This document shows, piece after piece, positions 1 to 5,369 of a stretch of DNA of 5,369 bases. Positions within the stretch are counted from its first letter, which is position 1. Each line of letters begins with the position of its first letter. The DNA lies in NCBI GenBank assembly GCA_964502665.1, contig CAZCXP010000155.1, forward strand, positions 1 to 5,369. The letters run 5' to 3'. The DNA is from SOKG01 sp964502665 (GTDB lineage: Bacteria; Chloroflexota; Dehalococcoidia; SZUA-161). The notes under the pieces are model-generated. The model saw only the letters and a program-made list of their open reading frames with translations, had not been told where the DNA came from and ran no database searches. The translations under genes and the position numbers were made by a program.

Positions 1-1919
1 ACCTCATGAGTCAACCAGCCGATGACCGTAGGCAAACCGGTCATTGTCGAGATACGGGACGCGAATCGATACGTTCCGCCGTACGCCTCCAATATGACGG
101 GAGCGCCTTCTATGTGTTCGTTTATCCATTTGATCGCCTCGTAATCACCCGGAGCTAAGGTCTTGACGTAAGCCAGTCCATCCAGTGTCCCCCTGTTGAC
201 CCCGAAAAAGGTCTGTTTGCCACTTGTCCAGCCTATTGTGGAGCCTATGGGGTGAATTATGGATGCAACGACGAGGACAAGCAATAGAGTAACCCAAAAG
301 GGCTTCACTTTTCCCTTGATACTACTTGCTAGCCGGAATACGGCGTATGCCGATGCTATGCCCAGGAAAACCCATATCTGCAGGTAGAACTTGAAGACTG
401 TGTTGTATCTCTCGTTAGGCGCACTGAGTGAATCATCTATAAAAGCTATCTCGCAGAATAATGCAATTAGTGCTCCTATGAGCACAAGAAGCAACATGAA
501 GTCCGTTTCTTCTTTTGGATGCGATTTGTATATGTAATACAGGGGCAATAGAATCAGCGGGATGAGCACCAGAAGAAGCTGGAAATCAAATACGAAGCCA
601 ACCGGAGCCGTAACGGCGACGAGAATTGCCGCTACGGCAACCGTCTTCATTTTGGACAGCCTATGTCTCGATAGGACGAAAAGGAGTGAAAACATGGCAA
701 ACAGGAATAGGGCGAAAATCTCAATAAATTCTATCAAAGCTGTCCTCTCCGTTACCAGACCGAGCCCGTTGACACCACCCGCACCCGTTGAGATGTAGAA
801 AGGCAGGTATAGTAGGAGACTCAAACCGATGACGCTAACGATGCCTTTCTTGCTGATGTCCAGCTTGAGCAGTATGAAAGCAAGCACCGCAAACGCTGCG
901 TATGCGGGGAAGTCCCATGAATTGATGAGTGCCAGGAAGCCTAAGCTGACGCCCAAGATAAAGACGTTCAGCACAGAATCTGACTTCGAACCTCCACCAC
1001 CGGGACGGGCCCTTTTGAACAAGGAAAACACCAGAGCGATGAACATAAGCTGAAACGGGATGCTCATCGTATTTGCGTGTAGGTCTCCCTGCAAAAAAGC
1101 ATAGTAAGGATAGGAGTTTCCGGTGCCTGGTATGACCTGAACGCCCAGATCGTACCTAAGCAGCCAGTCCACGAAAGTCGTGCCCTGCTTGGGGTCGTAG
1201 CCCATTATCTCGTGGCCCGAGATGTACGACGAAAGCTGGAATGCCCCGGAGATATATCCCGCTATACAGACGAAGGCAACGGTGACGAAACCGTAGAGCT
1301 TTCTCTTCGTGGCGTTGTATCCCAAGCCGTAGGCAGCACATACCGCCAGGGCAAAGAACATCGCCATCGCCAGGTTGTAGGCTATCCCAGCAGGCACCCT
1401 GGAGATCAGGGTGAGCACACCAACGAGGAGGTGGCCGCCATAGTAATAGGGGATGCTCGCGCCGGCAAGCCACGGATCGGCGGGGGGGAAGTACTCACTG
1501 CGTAAGATCGAGTTAAGAAGGGCGAAGTCCATATAATCCTCTGAGTATGCGAAGTATATGTCTGGCTTGTACATTAAGATGGACAAAAACAGCACAAAGG
1601 CGACTGAAAACAGCGCTTCACTCAATACCATCGATCTTAGTGGCAGAGTCCTCAAGTTCAGGTGCTTTCTGCCCAGGAGGAATGAGAGCGCCAGCAGCAA
1701 TAGCAATGATATGGAGATGTTTAGGTATCCGAACTTGATCAGGTGGGCGCTGGCCAGCAGCCAGGAGAAGTATGTTACCAGTAACAGGCCCAGGATCTTG
1801 GAGATGGAATACCCTTTATCTGGCAGCCTGCTGCATACCCTGGATACCAGGGGGAATGTGATCAGACCAATAGCCAGTAGAATCAGCCACCATATTACGG
1901 CATATGCTACCTGAATCAT
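1..1919 (-). CDS. DUF2298 (Chlor_Arch_YYY) family multi-pass membrane protein, C-terminus cut by window edge
   Basis: An uninterrupted frame of 639 codons runs from an ATG at 1919 off the left edge, so the C-terminus is missing. I translated it by hand. About 16 hydrophobic segments are visible (for example residues 2-24, 41-60, 99-117, 180-200, 284-301, 360-376, 441-463 and 541-559), followed by a more polar stretch from about 560. Family-type motifs appear in order: DKGYSISK (34-41), FPPADPW (144-150), the name-giving YYY (158-160) before GGH, DLHAN (279-283), NSWDFPAY (333-340), NERYNTVFKFYLQ (502-514), TLDG (578-581) and TGLPTVIGW (627-635). DUF2298 proteins occur mainly in Chloroflexota and archaea and have no firmly established reaction; their layout resembles GT-C glycosyltransferases, so a role in surface glycan or glycoprotein synthesis is an inference. 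An in-frame TAG directly abuts the ATG, which fixes this as the first ATG. No good Shine-Dalgarno is visible. The gene lies 39 bases after the GT-C gene and is probably on the same transcript. Family assignment is confident, function is not. Confidence 0.88.
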   Translation of the reverse strand, partial: MIQVAYAVIWWLILLAIGLITFPLVSRVCSRLPDKGYSISKILGLLLVTYFSWLLASAHLIKFGYLNISISLLLLLALSFLLGRKHLNLRTLPLRSMVLSEALFSVAFVLFLSILMYKPDIYFAYSEDYMDFALLNSILRSEYFPPADPWLAGASIPYYYGGHLLVGVLTLISRVPAGIAYNLAMAMFFALAVCAAYGLGYNATKRKLYGFVTVAFVCIAGYISGAFQLSSYISGHEIMGYDPKQGTTFVDWLLRYDLGVQVIPGTGNSYPYYAFLQGDLHANTMSIPFQLMFIALVFSLFKRARPGGGGSKSDSVLNVFILGVSLGFLALINSWDFPAYAAFAVLAFILLKLDISKKGIVSVIGLSLLLYLPFYISTGAGGVNGLGLVTERTALIEFIEIFALFLFAMFSLLFVLSRHRLSKMKTVAVAAILVAVTAPVGFVFDFQLLLVLIPLILLPLYYIYKSHPKEETDFMLLLVLIGALIALFCEIAFIDDSLSAPNERYNTVFKFYLQIWVFLGIASAYAVFRLASSIKGKVKPFWVTLLLVLVVASIIHPIGSTIGWTSGKQTFFGVNRGTLDGLAYVKTLAPGDYEAIKWINEHIEGAPVILEAYGGTYRFASRISTMTGLPTVIGWLTHE

Positions 1920-1958
1920 CTAATAGAGCCTGTATATTGTGGAATGCGATACCTCGCT

Positions 1959-3152
1959 TCAGACTACCCAATCCAGCTTGTGGAAAGCTAATGTTCCCCA
2001 CAGGTTAACAGCACAGCTCAAGATAATGACCGCGATCTTGAGGCGGTCCAGGCGGTGGTGCATGCCGGACGCTACCAGAATTGCGAGCAACGGGAGCACA
2101 TCCAGACTGTAGCGATATCCGAACTGAGCCCAGCCGGTCGTCCCGTGTAGCAGCCAAAGAATCGCTGTGGCCAAGACACCAGCACAGGCTGCCAGGGGCA
2201 GCCCTCTTAACCTGGCCCCAAAAATGTAGAGCAGGGCTGGCGTAGTGAAAAAAAGCCCCAGCCCCATCGATGACGGCCTGAAAAAGGGAAATTCCTCTGC
2301 AAATTGGGGAACGTAAAAGAGCATGGCGTTCAGTTGACGTGGTATGTAGCTTATATCGAAGCGCCCCTTGCTAAACCAGGGTTCTTGGGAGTATTCAGGA
2401 TCAAAATACCCCAGATCCGAGAGCGTACCGTAACGACCGTAGTTGTAGGCCAGGTAAAGAGCTCCGATTACAGCTAGGGCAAGTGCGAACTTCGCCAGGC
2501 GGCGGATAATTTCTCGATGGTCCCTTGCTCCACGAGCGACGGTGTATGCAAAGAAGGGGAAAGTGAGAAAAGCTGGCAGCCGTGACAGCCCGGCCAAACC
2601 GAGGAGCAAGCCGACGAGCCAGGGGCGGTTTTTGCCCGTTGTCTCAACCAGCGCAGCCATGAGGAAGAAAACGGCCGACACGTGAGCGAGGGTCCAGACG
2701 GTGCCGTCGGTGGCGGCCCACCAGAAGTTCGTCCCGAAGGCGAGCAGCAAAGTTATGGCAGCTTTGACGGATAGACTCCAGCCGAGTTGAGTGGCAGCTA
2801 CCCAGAACAAACCCATTGCCCCTGCCCCAACCATCATGGATATGATGACTTGATTGGTGCTGATACCCCAGATAGCAACCCAGGGCAGGACGAACAGGGT
2901 GGGGGCCGGGGGGTTAATGACAAATGCCTTATCTCCATACCTGGCCAGCTCTAACCACGGGGGTGCATCCGCGAGGTAGAGACGGCCATGGAGAAAGGCA
3001 TCGGCCAGGCGAACATAGTGATCAAATGAAGTCGAACCCTTACTTGTCACAAAGTAGATTACGAAAACCAGAATGGCTATGCACAGAGCCTGGAACCACT
3101 TGTTGTGGAGTGCTTGATGCTTCAGAAAGCTGGCGCTATGCTTCAAATCCAT
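1959..3152 (-). CDS. GT-C-type membrane glycosyltransferase-like protein (ArnT/PMT-like, family 39 type)
   Basis: The 397-residue product is an integral membrane protein with about ten or eleven hydrophobic segments (roughly 21-38, 83-97, 101-120, 129-147, 152-170, 178-206, 219-237, 295-312, 318-335, 347-364 and 371-390). Features typical of GT-C enzymes are a first outer loop after helix 1 that carries an acidic residue (SFDHYVRLADAF, Asp44), a GLAGLSRLP stretch (185-193) and a late FGYRYSLDVLP motif (344-354). Such enzymes usually transfer a sugar from a polyprenyl-phosphate donor on the outer face of the membrane; donor and acceptor here are unknown. The ATG is the first in frame after an in-frame TAA about 36 bases upstream, and only a poor ribosome-binding site precedes it. 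The length fits a complete compact GT-C protein. It is followed after 39 bases by the DUF2298 gene, suggesting one envelope glycosylation unit. An O-antigen ligase or non-enzymatic membrane protein cannot be excluded. Confidence 0.8.
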   Translation of the reverse strand: MDLKHSASFLKHQALHNKWFQALCIAILVFVIYFVTSKGSTSFDHYVRLADAFLHGRLYLADAPPWLELARYGDKAFVINPPAPTLFVLPWVAIWGISTNQVIISMMVGAGAMGLFWVAATQLGWSLSVKAAITLLLAFGTNFWWAATDGTVWTLAHVSAVFFLMAALVETTGKNRPWLVGLLLGLAGLSRLPAFLTFPFFAYTVARGARDHREIIRRLAKFALALAVIGALYLAYNYGRYGTLSDLGYFDPEYSQEPWFSKGRFDISYIPRQLNAMLFYVPQFAEEFPFFRPSSMGLGLFFTTPALLYIFGARLRGLPLAACAGVLATAILWLLHGTTGWAQFGYRYSLDVLPLLAILVASGMHHRLDRLKIAVIILSCAVNLWGTLAFHKLDWVV

Positions 3153-3170
3153 GTCGCTTTTCAGCTCGAA

Positions 3171-3186
3171 GCCAGTTAATACTGGC
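3171..3186. promoter_or_regulatory. Small perfect dyad ahead of the GT-C gene
   Basis: GCCAGT and ACTGGC flank a TAAT centre, giving a 6-base-pair dyad 18 bases upstream of the GT-C start codon. On the minus-strand transcript it is not followed by a run of U, so it is not a standard intrinsic terminator for ftsY. It could be an operator, a weak leader hairpin or chance. Confidence 0.3.
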
Positions 3187-3244
3187 CGTTAAGGCTAAAT
3201 CTTTGCGCTCGGTGTGATGCTGTGCGCAACGCGCCGCTTGCAGC

Positions 3245-3273
3245 ATTCTATCAGAACCACACCAAATTAGGAA
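3245..3273 (-). promoter_or_regulatory. Weak candidate promoter for the GT-C/DUF2298 pair
   Basis: On the minus strand TGATAGAAT (3253-3245) looks like an extended -10 element with one mismatch in the hexamer. The matching -35 position 17 bases upstream reads TTCCTA, only three of six consensus bases. The transcript would have a leader of about 85 bases. The rest of the 264-base gap (3153-3416) holds nothing else I can support: no gene, no terminator with a U tract and no recognisable structured RNA. Confidence 0.25.
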
Positions 3274-3416
3274 GGTGGGAGCGTAACCAGGGGCTTGCCG
3301 AAGGGGTATGCCTTATCCCGAGGACTTCTGGAGATAATGGCCGCGTGCTGTTGCGCTGTAAGGCCCGGCATCGGAGCCAGGTGGCAGTGGACGATATGGA
3401 CTGCAAAGGCCTATGA

Positions 3417-4331
3417 TCAACCCTCCGCAGAGAAGAGCGCTCCTGCAAACTCTTCGGGGTAGAAAGGGGCTAAATCGTCCAGCTCCTGCCCGGTGCCTAT
3501 GTAGAGTATCGGTATCTTAAGCTCGTCACAAATGGCGAGGACAATCCCTCCCTTGGATGTGCTGTCCAGTTTCGCCATCAGGATGCCGTTGACCTTCACC
3601 GCCTCGGTGAAATAGCGGGCCTGGCTCAGCCCGTTCTGCCCCGTGGTGGCATCGAGAACGAGCAGCACCTGGGGCTCGATGCTGGCCTTGTCTACTACTC
3701 GCCTGATCTTCTTCAGTTCCTCCATGAGGTTGGTCTTGGTATGCATGCGACCTGCGGTGTCGACGATGACAAAATCGGCGTTTCTCCTTGCGGTCTCTAT
3801 GGCATCGAAAACCACGGCAGCGGGGTCCCCCCCAGGCTGGTGAGCTATTACTGGCACACCTATTCGTTTTCCCCATATCTCGAGCTGGTCAATAGCCGCT
3901 GCCCTGAAGGTGTCGCTCGCCGCCAGTATCACCCGTTTCCCCTGCTGTTTGAGGCTATAGGCCAGCTTGGCGATGCTGGTGGTCTTGCCCACACCGTTGA
4001 CCCCAACCACCAGTATTACGCCTACTCTGCCGTTTTCTGAAGGGAAGGGCTGTTCCTCAGCCACTGTTAAGAGGGAGACGATCTCTTGTTTCAGGGCGGT
4101 TCTTGCCTCGGCGGTTTCCTTGATCTTCTCTCCCTCCACCCTCTTTTTGAGCCGTTCGATGAGCTTGGCAGTAGTGCTCACACCGACATCAGCAGAGATA
4201 AGAAGCTCCTCCAACGCCTCCCAGAGCTCATCTCCCAAGGTGGAACGGTCGAAGAGGTGTACCACCCTGCCCCACCAGGCCTCCCGGGTACGTTTCACGC
4301 CTTGTTCTGTCTTCTTGAATAAGCCAGGCAT
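3417..4331 (-). CDS. ftsY: Signal recognition particle receptor FtsY (SRP GTPase)
   Basis: FtsY binds the SRP-ribosome complex at the inner face of the membrane and, by mutual GTP hydrolysis with Ffh, hands nascent membrane proteins to the translocon. The 304-residue product has the compact NG layout: a basic, amphipathic N-terminus (1-25) that may contact lipid, a helical N domain (about 26-95) and a GTPase G domain. Visible motifs are G1 GVNGVGKTT (110-118), the SRP insertion motif DTFRAAA (140-146), G3 DTAGR (191-195), a G4 that reads AKLD (253-256) instead of the usual TKLD, the following STSKGG, and a G5 region GTGQELDDL (279-287). The long acidic A domain of the enterobacterial protein is absent, as in many bacteria. 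The ATG lies six bases after the rnc stop, and a purine-rich site inside the end of rnc serves as its ribosome-binding site. Ffh itself shares the GTPase motifs, but the lack of an M domain and the DTFRAAA and DDLAPF features identify FtsY. Confidence 0.97.
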   Translation of the reverse strand: MPGLFKKTEQGVKRTREAWWGRVVHLFDRSTLGDELWEALEELLISADVGVSTTAKLIERLKKRVEGEKIKETAEARTALKQEIVSLLTVAEEQPFPSENGRVGVILVVGVNGVGKTTSIAKLAYSLKQQGKRVILAASDTFRAAAIDQLEIWGKRIGVPVIAHQPGGDPAAVVFDAIETARRNADFVIVDTAGRMHTKTNLMEELKKIRRVVDKASIEPQVLLVLDATTGQNGLSQARYFTEAVKVNGILMAKLDSTSKGGIVLAICDELKIPILYIGTGQELDDLAPFYPEEFAGALFSAEG

Positions 4332-4337
4332 CCCTTG

Positions 4338-5030
4338 CTACTCCCCGCCTAAACCTTCCAGCGCTTCGCGTGCCGCCTCCATCTCCGCTGCACGCTTGTT
4401 GGGCCCCGAACCCTGGCCCAGTATGGAGTCTCCAGCCATCACCTCCACGGTAAAAAGCTTGGCGTGGTCAGGTCCTACCTCTTCGATAGTACGGTAAACA
4501 GGTGTTATCTTGCGTTTGGATTGAATAACCTGTTGTAATCGCGACTTGTAGTCGGCAACCAGCTTGTCCTCGATTGCTCGCTCGAGCTCGCTGCCCAGTA
4601 TGCTCAGGATGAAGCTCTTGGCGGCATCCAACCCCTGGTCAATGAGAACAGCCCCGATGATGGCTTCCAGGGTACATCCCAGGTTCCGTGTACGACGGCG
4701 TCCCCCGCTCTCCTCCTCGCCGTGCCCCAGGTACAGGTATTCTCCGAGGTTCAAGGACAGGGCAACACGGCCCAGCGTCTCCCCGCGCACCAGTGCCGAT
4801 CTGAGCTTTGTCAGCTCTCCTTCGGATAGGTCAGGGAACCGGTGATAGATTTCCTCCGCCACGACGAAGCCGAGGACAGCATCTCCCAGGAACTCAAGTC
4901 TCTCATTAGAGGCCAAAGGTAGGTCGGGGTTTTCGTTGAGATAGGAGCGATGGACGAGAGCTTGCTGGAGTAGGGATAGGTCTCCAAAGTTAACGCCTAG
5001 GGTCGCTTGGAGGTTTACGAAATCTAACAA
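4338..5030 (-). CDS. rnc: Ribonuclease III
   Basis: This 230-residue enzyme cuts double-stranded RNA, with expected roles in rRNA precursor processing and mRNA turnover in the cytoplasm. The catalytic domain (about 5-150) carries the signature NERLEFLGDAVL (42-53), with Glu43, Glu46 and Asp50 at the conserved positions. The second metal-binding segment reads GCTLEAIIGA (118-127): Glu122 matches the essential glutamate, but Cys119 sits where most homologues have aspartate (E. coli Asp114). The C-terminal double-stranded-RNA-binding domain (about 159-228) shows DYKSRLQQ, a GPDHAKLF strand and the GSGPNKRAAEMEAA helix with Lys212. Length matches the family. The start is a TTG at 5030: upstream in the same frame there is no ATG, GTG or TTG before a TAA stop, and the likely promoter at 5061-5089 leaves no room for an earlier start. 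No good Shine-Dalgarno is seen. ftsY follows six bases downstream, so the two form an operon. Confidence 0.96.
   Translation of the reverse strand: MLDFVNLQATLGVNFGDLSLLQQALVHRSYLNENPDLPLASNERLEFLGDAVLGFVVAEEIYHRFPDLSEGELTKLRSALVRGETLGRVALSLNLGEYLYLGHGEEESGGRRRTRNLGCTLEAIIGAVLIDQGLDAAKSFILSILGSELERAIEDKLVADYKSRLQQVIQSKRKITPVYRTIEEVGPDHAKLFTVEVMAGDSILGQGSGPNKRAAEMEAAREALEGLGGE
4341..4346 (-). promoter_or_regulatory. Shine-Dalgarno site of ftsY, inside the end of rnc
   Basis: GGGGAG on the minus strand lies 9 bases upstream of the ftsY ATG and overlaps the last two sense codons of rnc. Ribosomes ending rnc would therefore stop within reach of the ftsY start, which points to translational coupling. 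Confidence 0.7.
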
Positions 5031-5060
5031 AGTCGCCGAACCCGGTACAGATTTGAGCTT

Positions 5061-5089
5061 ATGATAAGTTGCCAGCTTTGGGTTGTCAA
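5061..5089 (-). promoter_or_regulatory. Near-consensus sigma-70 promoter of the rnc-ftsY operon
   Basis: On the minus strand a perfect -35 TTGACA (5089-5084), a 17-base spacer and a -10 TATCAT (5066-5061, one mismatch) point toward rnc. Transcription would begin near 5054, giving a leader of about 24 bases before the TTG start. Position, spacing and direction all agree with the gene. Confidence 0.75.
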
Positions 5090-5156
5090 GGAAACCGCAA
5101 CTTCCCTGATTAGTGGGTCGTATTTATTGCAGTCTCTGGCATGGCTGCGAACAAAA

Positions 5157-5181
5157 TCCCTCTCCCTCGACGGGAGAGGGA
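5157..5181. repeat. Pyrimidine/purine hairpin repeat, first element
   Basis: TCCCTCTCCC and GGGAGAGGGA form a perfect 10-base-pair stem around a 5-base TCGAC loop. It is followed by two tandem GGGTGA units (5184-5195). Sequences of this CCCTCTCCC...GGGAGAGGG...AGGGTGAGGGTG type are, from memory, scattered between genes in many environmental bacterial genomes. It faces no T tract on either strand, so a terminator role is doubtful. Confidence 0.65.
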
Positions 5182-5195
5182 CAGGGTGAGGGTGA

Positions 5196-5235
5196 ATTCC
5201 CCCTCCCCTAAATCCCCTCCCTCCAGGGGAGGGGA
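5196..5235. repeat. Pyrimidine/purine hairpin repeat, second element
   Basis: TCCCCTCCC (5213-5221) pairs with GGGAGGGGA-type bases ending at 5235, giving a 9-base-pair stem with a possible extra T-G pair and a tiny CCA loop. A second pyrimidine run, ATTCCCCCTCCCCT (5196-5209), could pair with the same purine arm apart from one extra C, so two alternative foldings are possible. It seems to belong with the first element as one composite repeat. Confidence 0.55.
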
Positions 5236-5252
5236 ATCTGGGCTGCAGTACA

Positions 5253-5283
5253 GTAGGGTGGGTGCAGCAAGGCGGAACCCACC
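5253..5283. repeat. GTAGGGTGGGT / ACCCACC dispersed palindromic repeat
   Basis: GGTGGGT (5257-5263) and ACCCACC (5277-5283) form a perfect 7-base-pair stem around a 13-base loop that contains GCAGCAAGGCGGA. The pattern closely resembles the GTAGGGTGGGTT...AACCCACC repeat I recognise from intergenic DNA of many bacteria. Its copy number in this genome cannot be seen from one window. Confidence 0.6.
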
Positions 5284-5291
5284 AGCCAGCG

Positions 5292-5312
5292 GTCAGCCGT
5301 CAGTAGTCAGTA
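5292..5312. repeat. Three tandem GTCAGNN heptamers
   Basis: GTCAGCC, GTCAGTA and GTCAGTA follow without gaps at a 7-base period. Read on the minus strand the core is CTGAC. Similar CTGA-type heptamers appear on the opposite strand at 5356-5369. Confidence 0.55.
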
Positions 5313-5355
5313 ACCGGTCTTGGCCGAAAGAATACTAGCGTCATTCATTCGAAGA

Positions 5356-5369
5356 CTGAAAGCTGAGAG
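5356..5369. repeat. Two tandem CTGANAG heptamers at the window edge
   Basis: CTGAAAG and CTGAGAG are adjacent 7-base units that run to the last base of the window, so the array may continue. They share the CTGA core of the run at 5292-5312 but in the opposite orientation. With only two units, chance is possible. Confidence 0.35.

Noticed and set aside
1156..1505. Open frames of about 100 codons on both strands inside the DUF2298 gene
   Set aside because: The DUF2298 frame is continuous through here and carries the family motifs, so these are shadows.
1951..1955. GAGGT on the minus strand as the DUF2298 ribosome-binding site
   Set aside because: It is 31 bases from the ATG, too far, and an in-frame TAG right before the ATG rules out an earlier start.
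3300..3325. Possible terminator hairpin after ftsY around GGGGTATGCCTTATCCC
   Set aside because: The stem is short with a bulged base and no U tract follows on the minus-strand transcript.
3222..3448. Short open frames on both strands in and next to the gap between ftsY and the GT-C gene
   Set aside because: They overlap each other, have no ribosome-binding sites, and one begins inside ftsY in another frame; nothing in the translations is recognisable.
3967..4497. A 176-codon plus-strand open frame across the rnc-ftsY junction
   Set aside because: It lies opposite two well-identified genes, spans their junction, and its translation is low-complexity serine/proline-rich with no family features.
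5157..5235. Repeats read as a CRISPR array or intrinsic terminator
   Set aside because: The units differ, there are no equal-length spacers, and no T run follows either stem.
5141..5338. A 65-codon plus-strand open frame upstream of rnc
   Set aside because: It is made almost entirely of the palindromic and heptamer repeats; the proline- and arginine-rich translation reflects repeat sequence, not a protein.

Overview
The window reads almost entirely on the minus strand. It holds four protein genes that follow one another in the direction of transcription (from high to low coordinates). First is rnc (ribonuclease III), then ftsY (signal recognition particle receptor). A 264-base gap follows, then a complete multi-pass membrane protein of the GT-C glycosyltransferase type, and last a very large multi-pass membrane protein of the DUF2298 ('Chlor_Arch_YYY') family that runs off the left edge. 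The best taxonomic clue is the DUF2298 protein, a family known mainly from Chloroflexota and archaea. Together with a clearly bacterial rnc-ftsY pair this suggests Chloroflexota, possibly near Dehalococcoidia or Anaerolineae. That placement is an inference from family distribution and was not tested by a search.

Region 5104-5369 has no credible gene. It is a dense patch of small repeats: two pyrimidine/purine dyads, one copy of a GTAGGGTGGGT...ACCCACC dyad of a kind seen between genes in many environmental genomes, and two short runs of CTGA-type heptamers. Region 5061-5089 is a near-consensus sigma-70-type promoter (TTGACA, 17 bases, TATCAT on the minus strand) that fires into rnc. Ribonuclease III begins with a TTG codon about two dozen bases downstream of the expected transcript start. 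ftsY follows after six bases, with its Shine-Dalgarno sequence inside the last codons of rnc, so the two are very probably one transcript with coupled translation.

The gap 3153-3416 has no convincing gene. It holds a weak promoter candidate and a small perfect dyad just ahead of the GT-C gene. The GT-C gene and the DUF2298 gene are 39 bases apart and probably co-transcribed. Both look like membrane-embedded enzymes that would use lipid-linked sugars on the outer face of the membrane. Their substrates cannot be read from the sequence.

The housekeeping half (rnc, ftsY) concerns RNA processing and membrane protein targeting; the other half is probably cell-surface glycan or glycoprotein synthesis. 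I see no mobile element gene, CRISPR array, tRNA or rRNA. The observations most worth checking are the cysteine at a usual metal-binding aspartate of ribonuclease III, the poorly characterised DUF2298/GT-C pair, and the stacked repeats upstream of rnc.
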